From the NCBI RefSeq assembly GCF_004421185.1, contig NZ_LXQB01000013.1:1-47928 (forward strand): DNA of 47,928 nt, in the 5' to 3' direction. This document shows, in pieces, positions 24,528 to 32,551 of the stretch. This stretch comes from Methylacidiphilum sp. Yel (lineage in GTDB: Bacteria; Verrucomicrobiota; Verrucomicrobiia; Methylacidiphilales; Methylacidiphilaceae). A model generated the notes under the pieces. It was not told where the DNA came from. It did no database searches and worked only from the letters and a program-made list of their open reading frames with translations. Positions within the stretch are counted from its first letter, which is position 1, and each line of letters opens with the position of its first letter. The translations under genes and the position numbers were made by a program.

Positions 24528-25982
24528 ATGATGAAAGAAAAAGTCACTAGTTTACGTTCCACCCCAGCAGAAAATTCCTTTGTCCAGTCGATACTCATTG
24601 TAGATGACGAAGAAGACGTGTTTTATTCTTTTCAAAGGTTTCTTGAGGCATTTCCTCTAAAGGCATATAACGCCAAATCAGGTGAAGAGGCATTGAAGTT
24701 TCTAAGATCGAATGCTGTCGATATCGTCCTTATGGATATTAGAATGGGCGGAAAGAATGGGTTGGAAACATTAAAGGAAATAAGAAAACTTTCTCCCCAA
24801 CAAATCGTTATCATAATGACCGCCTATGGTACCTGTCAGACCGCCATTGAAGCCATGAAATTAGGAGCTTATGATTATATTCTAAAACCTTTTAACATTC
24901 TAGAGCTTAAATCGATCCTGATGAAGGCGATGGAAGCTTCTAAACTGACTAAAGAGGCTTCTAAAGAAAGTCCCCATTCTTCTGTCGATAGACATGGCCT
25001 TCAAATCATTGGCAACAGCCCGGCCATGCAGAAAGTTTACAAATTGATTGGGCAGGTGGCTCCAACGAATGCAACCGTTTTGATAGTAGGAGAAAGCGGC
25101 TCAGGTAAAGAACTTGTAGCAAGAGCCATTTATCAGTATAGCCTTCGATCTAATAGACCATTTATTGCTATAAACTGTGCCGCGATCCCAGAGAATCTTC
25201 TTGAAAGCGAGCTTTTTGGTCATGAAAGAGGCTCCTTTACAGGTGCCATGGCACAACGGATTGGAAAGTTTGAACAAGGGGATGGAGGCACTGTATTTTT
25301 GGATGAAATAGGGGAGATGCCTATTACTACTCAGGCAAAAATTCTAAGAGTGCTTCAAGAAGGGGAATTTTGTAGATTGGGCAGTAATGAGCCGATCAAA
25401 ACAGATGTGCGTATTATTGCAGCTACTAATAAAGATCTAGCTGCCGCTGTGGCTAAAAGGGAGTTTCGAGCCGATCTCTATTATCGACTCAATGTTGTTA
25501 AGCTAACACTTCCTCCGCTAAGAGAAAGGGTGGAGGACATTCCAGCTCTTGTGGATCATTTTTTAGCAAAACATCGTCGGTATCTTCCCAATGCGGCTTC
25601 GCGGGTTTCACAGGATGCCATAAAACATCTCATGGCCTATCATTGGCCTGGGAATATTAGAGAATTAGAAAATGTCATTCAAAGAGCGATGGTTCTGGCA
25701 ACAAGCGCTACAATCCAGAGTTGCCATCTACCAGAAGAAATTCGGTTCTATGAAAAGATAAAAGAGTCAAAAAAGACAAGCTCGGTAGAGCATTTTAGCA
25801 AAGAGTTGAATGCCCTTATAGAAGAAATTGTGGCTGCAGAGCGTAAAGAAAATCGTATAGAAAATCTGAAAACGCTATTCCATTGGATTTATAATCACGT
25901 TCTTGAGGAATGTGGAGGAAATGAATCAAAGGCAAAAGAAATTTTAGGCTTTCATCCTTCTAGCGTTGATGCCATAAAGTAA
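24528..25982 (+). CDS. NtrC-family sigma-54-dependent response regulator
   Basis: A transcription activator of 484 aa. The N-terminal receiver domain has the acidic pocket DDE (26-28), phospho-acceptor D70 (VLMDIRMGG), T98 and K120. The AAA+ domain (about 168-400) has Walker A GESGSGKE, the sigma-54 contact loop GSFTGA (the usual form is GAFTGA) and a Walker B region GTVFLDEIGEMP. The C-terminal Fis-type HTH begins (VLEECGGNESKAKEILGF) but stops about ten residues early (HPSSVDAIK), so the recognition helix is altered. No histidine kinase is adjacent, so it is an orphan. A strong terminator follows at 26086-26133. Confidence 0.9.
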   Translation: MMKEKVTSLRSTPAENSFVQSILIVDDEEDVFYSFQRFLEAFPLKAYNAKSGEEALKFLRSNAVDIVLMDIRMGGKNGLETLKEIRKLSPQQIVIIMTAYGTCQTAIEAMKLGAYDYILKPFNILELKSILMKAMEASKLTKEASKESPHSSVDRHGLQIIGNSPAMQKVYKLIGQVAPTNATVLIVGESGSGKELVARAIYQYSLRSNRPFIAINCAAIPENLLESELFGHERGSFTGAMAQRIGKFEQGDGGTVFLDEIGEMPITTQAKILRVLQEGEFCRLGSNEPIKTDVRIIAATNKDLAAAVAKREFRADLYYRLNVVKLTLPPLRERVEDIPALVDHFLAKHRRYLPNAASRVSQDAIKHLMAYHWPGNIRELENVIQRAMVLATSATIQSCHLPEEIRFYEKIKESKKTSSVEHFSKELNALIEEIVAAERKENRIENLKTLFHWIYNHVLEECGGNESKAKEILGFHPSSVDAIK

Positions 25983-26085
25983 CAACACGCTTCTACCCGT
26001 TAGAATGGGTGCGCTACTCTTTAGCTAGGGCTTGGAGGTTCTAGAGAGTTTCTAAGGGGGAAGTATCCACGAAAAAAGTACGGGG

Positions 26086-26133
26086 AAAGAGAAAGTCTTA
26101 TAGTGGAATAAGACCGCACTTTCTCTTTTTTTT
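26086..26133 (+). terminator. Rho-independent terminator, nested stem
   Basis: An outer stem AAAGAGAAA / TTTCTCTTT encloses an inner stem GTCTTAT / ATAAGAC with the loop AGTGGA. Eight T residues close the 3' side on the plus strand. It ends the regulator gene that stops at 25982. The reverse strand has a weaker T run, so it could partly serve the convergent Fur-family gene. Confidence 0.8.
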
Positions 26134-26151
26134 CTTAGATAGCTCTTCTTC

Positions 26152-26523
26152 TTATTTTGCACAAGAAGGACAACGGCCATAGAGAATAATCTCATGTTCC
26201 TGAACAAGAAATCCTTTGGGAACAAGTTCTTCGATCTTGTCAGTGCATTTCCCAAATTCGAAAATTTGGTGGCAGTCTCGACAATAGAAATGATGATGGT
26301 GAGCCCTTCCAGAAATTTCATATCGTGGAGACTCTCCTGGAATTTCAACAGTTACGACTTTTTTATTTTCTTTTAGGATTCGTAGTAATCGATAAACCGT
26401 TGCAATACCAACAGAGGGGACAAGTAAAGAAGCTCTAGTTTGAATTTCAGCAGGGGACAAAGGACTTTCCGCGCTACTCAATACACTGACAATGGCTTCC
26501 TTTTGCTTAGTTTTCCGTGCCAT
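26152..26523 (-). CDS. Fur-family metalloregulator
   Basis: A 123-aa DNA-binding repressor of the Fur/PerR/Zur superfamily. The winged-helix part is TKQKEAIVSVLSSAESPLSP through SVGIATVYRLLRIL (the family's ATVYRxL recognition helix). The metal-sensing region has GRAHHHHFYCRDCHQIFEF. The structural zinc site is formed by CRDC and the C-terminal CPSC pairs. Fur, PerR and Zur cannot be told apart safely from sequence alone. No iron uptake or peroxide gene is next to it. Slightly short for the family (usually 130-150 aa). Confidence 0.88.
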   Translation of the reverse strand: MARKTKQKEAIVSVLSSAESPLSPAEIQTRASLLVPSVGIATVYRLLRILKENKKVVTVEIPGESPRYEISGRAHHHHFYCRDCHQIFEFGKCTDKIEELVPKGFLVQEHEIILYGRCPSCAK

Positions 26524-26600
26524 AAGCTTAACTCACTATGAATAAAGAGGATAGGATAGTCAAGAATAGAGATAGGAAAAGCAATTAATAAGTGTGGAGG

Positions 26601-27149
26601 TTAATCCATCTTCCAATTCACTGCTATTGGTTCCTTAATGCCATTTTCATTAAAATAATACACTTTGCCGTTTTTTACTCCATATTCATGGAGAAGTTTT
26701 GTAATCTTCACGTCATAGCAGCAATATTCTGCAATATCCAATAATTTTCCTTCTTTCCACCATCTTAAAGCCTGTAGACCGTGAGCGGTTTTCCCTATTC
26801 CTAGAGTTGCTCGGGCTAACTGCTCGAGCTTGATGCGTCTAGAAATTCTTTTTTCGATATCTAAGAGCAGATCGATACAGGGAAGAGTGGATAAACTGAA
26901 AACAGAATATGAATCAAGAACTGGTATATCAAATCCCAAGATATTGAAACCGATAATACAATCCGATTCTCTCAGCATGGCTAGCAGATGATCTACTTCT
27001 TCTTCTCTAAAAATGAAATATTTGTTATGCAGGCTGCTATAGATGACAGCAATGGAAATCCGCATTAAATGTTTTTTTTGCCAACCTCCGACCTCAGAAG
27101 CACTATTTTGGGTTTCTATGTCTAAGTAAATGATATGCTTGGTAGCCAC
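26601..27149 (-). CDS. RNase H-like DEDD exonuclease-domain protein
   Basis: The protein (182 aa) fits the predicted 3'-5' exonuclease group with an RNase H fold: YLDIETQN (ExoI, D and E), IIGFNILGFDIPVL (ExoII, D) and AEYCCYDVKITKLL (ExoIII, with a D and a preceding tyrosine). The LEQLARATLGIGK block is typical of this family's middle part. It is probably a small DNA- or RNA-processing nuclease; no polymerase or helicase domain is attached. It lies 77 bases upstream of the Fur-family gene on the same strand. Confidence 0.75.
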   Translation of the reverse strand: MATKHIIYLDIETQNSASEVGGWQKKHLMRISIAVIYSSLHNKYFIFREEEVDHLLAMLRESDCIIGFNILGFDIPVLDSYSVFSLSTLPCIDLLLDIEKRISRRIKLEQLARATLGIGKTAHGLQALRWWKEGKLLDIAEYCCYDVKITKLLHEYGVKNGKVYYFNENGIKEPIAVNWKMD

Positions 27150-27412
27150 TCTTAAAATATATTTCCTAACATGATTTTCTTGCCAGGATCAACCCAGAAA
27201 TTGTCAAGAAATGGAAGCTGAAATAGCTTCAGCTGAGCTTTGTCTAGTTCATGATCTTTTAAGCAATATCCACTTCATTCCCCAAGAAGCATAAAATCCT
27301 TTTTGTTTGGAATGGATTCAGTCCTAATGCTTGTAAAGGCCTATAGCCTTTCATAAGCCAACAAACTGCTTGCACCTTAGCTTTTGGGTTTCCTAGAGCA
27401 AACTTTTTCTGA

Positions 27413-28174
27413 TTATTGAAAAGAAGCAGGTCTCCATTGGGAAGAGGCTTCTTTTTCTCTAGCTTTTATTGCCGAATAGATGATAGCTTGTTCCCCATAT
27501 TTTATCCACGGTCCAGGGGGTACAAGACAATCATCGACAATTCTCCAATCCGTTAAATTCATACCGCTTAATCCTAAATAATCTCTAACGGCGGGTGATA
27601 CATCCAATCCAGCTTGGTTATGATCACGCGGTCTGTCTGGACCAAAGACATAGGAAGCAAAATCACTTCTTAGTGGGCCTACATCTTCCCACTGGGCATA
27701 GGCGACTTTTCCGCTTTTTGATCTAATTTCTACCCAACGCCCCTTACACTGAGAGACGAAGCGGTTTTCAGGGGAGGGAATTTTGTACCATGGCACCCAT
27801 TTTCTAGCTAAATCTGGATAGGCAACATCGTTGAATGGAAGAGCCACATAAAAGGGGTTTAAAGTAGCTGCGAAATGACGCGGCAGAAAACCAACTCGTT
27901 TAATAGGGTCATCAAGTCCCCCGTAATTTTTTCTCCAGTGAACATCCCAAGCACTGGTAGAGCAAGCAGCTCCGCTGAGTGGAGTTCTTCCTTCTCCAAT
28001 CCAAAAAACAGTCGTAACGATATTCCGATGCCAAGGATAGGCATGGTCACGATTTTCAGTTTTTAGATAGTCTTTATACGAATATCCGAAAAGAGAATGG
28101 GTTAAAAATAATAGGAAAGTTGAAAGTAGCAATTTAGACTGTATCGCTTCTCTCCCAAAAGCCAGCACTCTCAC
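27413..28174 (-). CDS. Secreted protein with RlpA-like barrel features
   Basis: The protein (253 aa) has an N-terminal signal region (LLLSTFLLFLTHSLFGYS, about 15-32). The mature part begins YPWHRNIVTTVFWIGEG and contains AYAQWEDVGPLRSDFASYVFG, then AGLDVSPAVRDYLGLSG and TDWRIVD. Segments like D-V-G-P ... G-L-D-V-S-P recall the double-psi barrel core of RlpA/expansin-type proteins, where a G-L-D-L-S strand holds the catalytic or binding Asp. The family assignment is an inference. The gene is preceded by a 566-base gap with no intact gene. Confidence 0.6.
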   Translation of the reverse strand: MRVLAFGREAIQSKLLLSTFLLFLTHSLFGYSYKDYLKTENRDHAYPWHRNIVTTVFWIGEGRTPLSGAACSTSAWDVHWRKNYGGLDDPIKRVGFLPRHFAATLNPFYVALPFNDVAYPDLARKWVPWYKIPSPENRFVSQCKGRWVEIRSKSGKVAYAQWEDVGPLRSDFASYVFGPDRPRDHNQAGLDVSPAVRDYLGLSGMNLTDWRIVDDCLVPPGPWIKYGEQAIIYSAIKAREKEASSQWRPASFQ

Positions 28175-28740
28175 CTCCTTTCGAATATTTAATTTCGTGC
28201 TTTTTTTCTAGAAATTTTGGAGTAGCGAGTCAATAACTTTTTTTCTCTATAGATAAAAAAGTTTTTAATAGCGAAAATGATAGGTGACTTGGCTACTTAA
28301 GCTTGTCGAAATATCTTTTTTATGCAAGCAAGCTATTTAGTAGGGCTAGTCTCTCACCAAGGTTAATTCTAAAATCGATTCGGGACTTCACAGTTGCAAG
28401 GCCAAGCTCCTGGGCAGTAGCTCTTTTTTCCCAGCAGGAGTCCCATGGCAAATAAATGAGGCTGTAAAGCGGGAGGAAATTTTATTGATAGCAATCAAAG
28501 CTTTGGCAAATTCCTTGACATCAGTTTTGACTACCAGTACCGTATCAATTGCCAGAGGAATAAGAGGAGTAGGGATCGAAACAATCCCTGTCGACTACGG
28601 GTAATGAAATCCTCCAGGATATCAGAAATAAAGCCCGGGTAGCCTCTTTTTTTAGTTCTATCATTAGCCATAAAATTAATTGTTGCTAATGAAGAAGGAT
28701 AAAAGTAAAATAAAAAATTTAATCATAACGATAAATAAAA
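28175..28740. other. Gap upstream of rpsB with a possible decayed coding remnant
   Basis: No intact gene. On the minus strand at about 28390-28660 the frames give broken stretches such as FAKALIAINKISSRFTAS and ISDILEDFIT, with stops and shifts between. The base composition there is close to coding DNA, so this may be an old pseudogene; I cannot name a family. The final 80 bases before rpsB are very AT-rich and probably hold its promoter and leader. No Shine-Dalgarno site of good quality precedes the rpsB ATG. Confidence 0.35.
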
Positions 28741-29487
28741 ATGGTAGAATTAGAAGATCTTATAAAGTCTGGAACATATTTTGGTCATAGGAAAGACCGT
28801 TGGAATCCCAAAATGGCTCCCTTTTTACTCGGACTGAAAGGGGGCATTCATTTGATAAACCCCAATAAAACAATGGAATGTTTAAAGAGAGCTGCAGATT
28901 TTTTGAAAAAAACATCCATTGAAGGGGGAAAGGTTTTGTTTGTTGGATGTAAACGCCAAGCCCAAGGTCTTATTGAGGAGATAGCTAAGAAAAGCGGTTC
29001 TTTTTATGTGAATTATCGATGGCTTGGAGGAACATTGACAAATATGGTAACTATCCGCAAATCGATTGCACGTATGAAGTGGATAGATCAACTGGAAGCC
29101 AGTGGCACAATGGAAAGGCTCCCCAAAAAAGAAGCAGCCAAATTGAGAAGGGAGAATGCTAAGCTTCATCGAAGCTTGGATGGAATCAAAGATATGGAAA
29201 GGCTTCCTGCGGCAATCGTGATTGTCGATGTTGTAAAAGAAGAGATTGCGGTATCCGAGGCAAGAAAATTGGATATACCTATAGTTGCTATTGTTGATAC
29301 CAATGGAAACCCTGAAAAAATCGATTATCCAATTCCTGCCAATGATGATTCTATCCGTTCTATTCGAACAATTTTGGAAGAAATTGGTAATGCCATAATG
29401 GAGGGGAAAAAGGAAGGGGGATTTTCTCTTCCTGCAGAGAATGCCGGCAATATGGCTTCGGATGCGACGCTTTTGTCAACTAATTAA
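28741..29487 (+). CDS. rpsB: 30S ribosomal protein S2
   Basis: S2 binds late to the 30S subunit and is needed for S1 attachment. The 248-aa sequence shows the family pattern: DLIKSGTYFGHRKDRWNPKM at the start, LIKSGT, GIHLINPNKTMECL, VLFVGCKRQAQ, VNYRWLGGTLTNM, and the C-terminal AIVIVDVVKEEIAVSEARKL with IVAIVDTNGNP and IPANDDSIRSI. Next is tsf, the usual partner, 104 bases downstream of the stop. pyrH and frr, which often follow in this cluster, are absent. Confidence 0.97.
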   Translation: MVELEDLIKSGTYFGHRKDRWNPKMAPFLLGLKGGIHLINPNKTMECLKRAADFLKKTSIEGGKVLFVGCKRQAQGLIEEIAKKSGSFYVNYRWLGGTLTNMVTIRKSIARMKWIDQLEASGTMERLPKKEAAKLRRENAKLHRSLDGIKDMERLPAAIVIVDVVKEEIAVSEARKLDIPIVAIVDTNGNPEKIDYPIPANDDSIRSIRTILEEIGNAIMEGKKEGGFSLPAENAGNMASDATLLSTN

Positions 29488-29510
29488 GTTCCAAATGATT
29501 TAATAATAAG

Positions 29511-29551
29511 AACAACAAGAGTAAATAAAGCTTTCTCCAATTCTTGTTGTT
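29511..29551. promoter_or_regulatory. Perfect 10-bp inverted repeat between rpsB and tsf
   Basis: AACAACAAGA and its exact reverse complement TCTTGTTGTT are separated by 21 bases. No T-tract follows, so it is not a simple terminator. It may act as an attenuator or RNA-stability element that lowers tsf expression relative to rpsB. The tsf ribosome-binding site (AGGAG at about 29582-29586) lies 31 bases beyond. Confidence 0.45.
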
Positions 29552-29591
29552 TGAATTCAATTTTTTGGGGGGTGTTAATGGAAGGAGATAT

Positions 29592-30203
29592 ATGAGCAAT
29601 GCGATTTCTGCCCATTTAGTCAAAGAGCTTCGCCAAAAAACTGGAGCTGGTATAATGGAGTGTAAAAAGGCTTTAGAAGCTTCGGGAGGGAGCATCGAAG
29701 AGGCTGAAAAATGGCTTCGTCAACAAGGGATGGCCAAAGCAAGGAAGAAATCTGAAAGACAGACCCCTGAGGGGGTAATTGCTTCCTATATTCATGCTGG
29801 CGATAAAATAGGAGTCTTAGTAGAAGTAAACTGTGAAACTGATTTTGTTGCTCGCACTCCAGCTTTCAAAGAATTTGTTAAAGAGATAGCTATTCAAATT
29901 GCGGCAGCCAATCCCAAGTTCATCTCCAAGAACGATGTTCCTAAAGCGATCCTAGATTCTGAAAAAAACAAAATTATCAGCACTTTGAAACTTGAGAATG
30001 ATGAAAATTTGGATCGGATTGTCCAAGAAAAGCTGGAAAAGTTTTTTATTGATAACTGTCTGCTGGAGCAACCGTTCGTTAAGGATCCTAGCATCACTAT
30101 TAATGATTTACTCTGTCAGCGCATTGCTCAGATTGGGGAAAACATTGTCATCCGCCGTTTTGTTCGATTCCAGGTAGGTGAAGAATTGGAAGAGCTTTCC
30201 TAG
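29592..30203 (+). CDS. tsf: Elongation factor Ts
   Basis: EF-Ts is the nucleotide-exchange factor for EF-Tu. It begins MSNAISAHLVKELRQKTGAG with the UBA-like domain and the signature MECKKALEASGGSIEEAEKWLRQ-type block (split across residues 24-45). It continues with GVLVEVNCETDFVART, the loop that contacts EF-Tu. At 203 aa it is the short form with a single core domain. The ATG at 29592 is preceded by AAGGAG five bases upstream; the frame is open for 16 codons before it, but that part is not conserved. Confidence 0.96.
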   Translation: MSNAISAHLVKELRQKTGAGIMECKKALEASGGSIEEAEKWLRQQGMAKARKKSERQTPEGVIASYIHAGDKIGVLVEVNCETDFVARTPAFKEFVKEIAIQIAAANPKFISKNDVPKAILDSEKNKIISTLKLENDENLDRIVQEKLEKFFIDNCLLEQPFVKDPSITINDLLCQRIAQIGENIVIRRFVRFQVGEELEELS

Positions 30204-30469
30204 TTAAAAAAATATTGTAAGGGAGCAAGCCCGATTTTGATTGTAGCCTTAAGAAAAGCCTAGCTTAGAGAAACGCAGTATACAGAGATTTGAGTGTCTT
30301 AAAGTATTTTAGTTTTATTATCACTAGGAAATAACTCGCTAAAAATATAAAAAAAATTCTTTTGAATCTTGATCTTGTTTTTTTCTTTTATTAGCATTGG
30401 TTTTTGCTCGAAAGAAACATTTCAGATAAATTTAATCTGCTCCTTTTCCTATAGAGATAGGACCCAACA

Positions 30470-31834
30470 ATGTTCAACAAGATCTTAATTGCCAACCGCG
30501 GTGAAATAGCATTAAGAATCATCCGAGCTTGTCGTGATCTGGGTATAAAAACTCTAGCCGTCTATTCAGAAGCTGATGAGAAGTCCCTGCATGTTCAACA
30601 GGCAGATGAAGCGATATGTATCGGCAGTGGGCCTGCAACGGAAAGTTATTTGAGGATGGATAGGATTATCAGTGCTGCAGAAATAGGGGATGTCGATGCG
30701 ATTCATCCAGGATACGGTTTTTTAGCTGAAAATCCTCATTTTGCTGAAATTTGTGCCAACTGTAATATCAAATTCATTGGTCCAAAGGCAACGATCCTGA
30801 AGAAGATGGGAAATAAGGCCATGGCTCGGTTTCATGCGAGAAAAGTGGGCGTGCCCGTGGCACCGGGAAGTGACGGCATTGTGGAGTCAGAAAAGGAAGC
30901 TTTGAAAATTAGCCATCAGATTGGCTATCCAGTTATTATTAAAGCGGTTGCAGGAGGAGGGGGAAGAGGCATGCGGATAGCTCATAACGATGTAAGTTTG
31001 GTTCAGGGGTTTGTCGCTGCGAAGCTTGAGGCGGAGAAATCTTTTGGAGATGGCAGCTTGTACATCGAAAAGTTGATCGAAGATCCACGACATGTCGAAT
31101 TTCAAATCTTAGCTGATACCAAAGGAAAAATTGTTCATGTTGGTGAACGGGATTGTTCCATTCAGCGAAGAAATCAAAAGCTTGTCGAAGAATCTCCATC
31201 CCCTATTGTGGATCCAGCCTTAAGAAAAAGAATGGGCAAGACAAGCATCCGACTTGCTGAATCAGTCGATTATGAAGGGGTGGGAACAGTAGAGTATCTG
31301 GTAGATAAAGCCGGTAATTTTTATTTCATCGAAATGAATTGCAGGATTCAGGTGGAACATCCAGTGACCGAAGAAGTCTATGGTGTCGATCTAGTCAAAG
31401 AGCAGATCCTTGTAGCTGCTGGTTATTCTATAGGCAAAGAATGGGAAGAACTCGAACCTAAAAAACATGCCATAGAGTTTCGGGTTAATTCAGAGGATGG
31501 TTTGCAAGACTTTCGCCCAAGTGCCGGCAAAATAGATTTCCTACATCTTCCTGGTGGACCTGGCATCCGTGTCGATTCTCACCTTTATCAAGGAATTGAA
31601 ATTTCTCCCTATTACGACTCTATGCTCGCCAAAATTATAGCTATTGGCAATTCCAGGGATGAAGCAATCGCTCGGATGAACAGAGCATTAAATGAAACAA
31701 TTATTGAAGGGGTTAAAACCACCATTCCAATAGGCAAGTCCGTTTTTCAAAATACAGATTTCAAAACGGGCGATTATACGACCAATCTTATAAACAAAAT
31801 TCTGGCTGCAAAAAAATCTCTGGATGAGCATTGA
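30470..31834 (+). CDS. accC: Biotin carboxylase subunit of acetyl-CoA carboxylase
   Basis: AccC carboxylates biotin on AccB, the first half-reaction to malonyl-CoA. At 454 aa it has the normal length. The N-terminus is FNKILIANRGEIALRIIRAC; the ATP-grasp region has IIKAVAGGGGRGMRI, HVEFQILAD, GERDCSIQRRNQKLVEESPS, and the metal-binding FIEMNCRIQVEHPVTEEV. Similar carboxylases (pyruvate or propionyl-CoA) are longer or fused, so AccC is favoured. No accB is adjacent, unlike the common accB-accC pair. thiE follows after eight bases. Confidence 0.92.
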   Translation: MFNKILIANRGEIALRIIRACRDLGIKTLAVYSEADEKSLHVQQADEAICIGSGPATESYLRMDRIISAAEIGDVDAIHPGYGFLAENPHFAEICANCNIKFIGPKATILKKMGNKAMARFHARKVGVPVAPGSDGIVESEKEALKISHQIGYPVIIKAVAGGGGRGMRIAHNDVSLVQGFVAAKLEAEKSFGDGSLYIEKLIEDPRHVEFQILADTKGKIVHVGERDCSIQRRNQKLVEESPSPIVDPALRKRMGKTSIRLAESVDYEGVGTVEYLVDKAGNFYFIEMNCRIQVEHPVTEEVYGVDLVKEQILVAAGYSIGKEWEELEPKKHAIEFRVNSEDGLQDFRPSAGKIDFLHLPGGPGIRVDSHLYQGIEISPYYDSMLAKIIAIGNSRDEAIARMNRALNETIIEGVKTTIPIGKSVFQNTDFKTGDYTTNLINKILAAKKSLDEH

Positions 31835-31842
31835 AGGATTGA

Positions 31843-32511
31843 ATGAAACGGGACATTTTAAAAAAAAAATTTCTGTTAAGTCAGGGGCGATTGTATGGGA
31901 TTTTGGATCTGGGATATGTTCCTGCTGAAAAGCTAAAAGCTTATAGTGAACAACTTGCCGAAGGCAGAGTGGATATTTTACAACTTCGAGCAAAAAATCT
32001 AGAAAAAAAGAAAATCGCAGACCTTGCCCGGGAAATACAATCGAGCTTAGTGGAGAAAGAGATTCTTTTTATAATCAACGACTATCCGGATATAGCTTTG
32101 GAAATAGAGGCTGATGGAGTACATTTGGGTCAAGAGGATATGCCTATTGAGCAGGCAAGAAAATACTTAGGCGAGGAGTTCTTAATCGGGAAATCGACTC
32201 ATACTCTCTCTCAAGCTCTAACTGCTTCCCAGGAGCCAGTGGATTATATAGCTTTTGGACCTATTTTCAAAACACCAACCAAGCCTGATTATCTTCCTGT
32301 TGGGATTGAATCAATAGCTGCTGTCAAAGAGAGGATTAAAAAACCGGTCTTTTTCATCGGAGGGATAAATAAAGAAAATATTTCTTTGGTTTTGTCTGCT
32401 GGAGCTGATCGAATAGTCATGGTTTCTGCTCTTTTAGGCGCTAAGGATATTCCAGAATTTTGTCGGCAAATGAGAAATCTTTTGTCTTTAAAAGGTCTTC
32501 TAGCCAATTAG
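31843..32511 (+). CDS. thiE: Thiamine-phosphate synthase
   Basis: ThiE joins HMP-pyrophosphate and thiazole phosphate into thiamine phosphate. The protein (222 aa) is a TIM barrel with DILQLRAKNLEKKKIADLA, INDYPDIALEIEADGVHLGQ, GKSTHTLSQA, DYIAFGPIFKTPTK (pyrophosphate and thiazole site), FFIGGINKENI and AGADRIVMVSALL. It starts eight bases after accC with a GAAGGA site, and is probably in one transcript with accC and the reductase after it; the three share no pathway. Confidence 0.93.
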   Translation: MKRDILKKKFLLSQGRLYGILDLGYVPAEKLKAYSEQLAEGRVDILQLRAKNLEKKKIADLAREIQSSLVEKEILFIINDYPDIALEIEADGVHLGQEDMPIEQARKYLGEEFLIGKSTHTLSQALTASQEPVDYIAFGPIFKTPTKPDYLPVGIESIAAVKERIKKPVFFIGGINKENISLVLSAGADRIVMVSALLGAKDIPEFCRQMRNLLSLKGLLAN

Positions 32512-32551
32512 AAATAGGGGTTTTGGCCATTATTTTTGCAGTGGATAAATC

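Noticed and set aside
25985-26015. ACCC..GGGT palindrome after the NtrC-type regulator
   Set aside because: Short stem and no following T run; the strong terminator 70 bases on explains the end of the gene.
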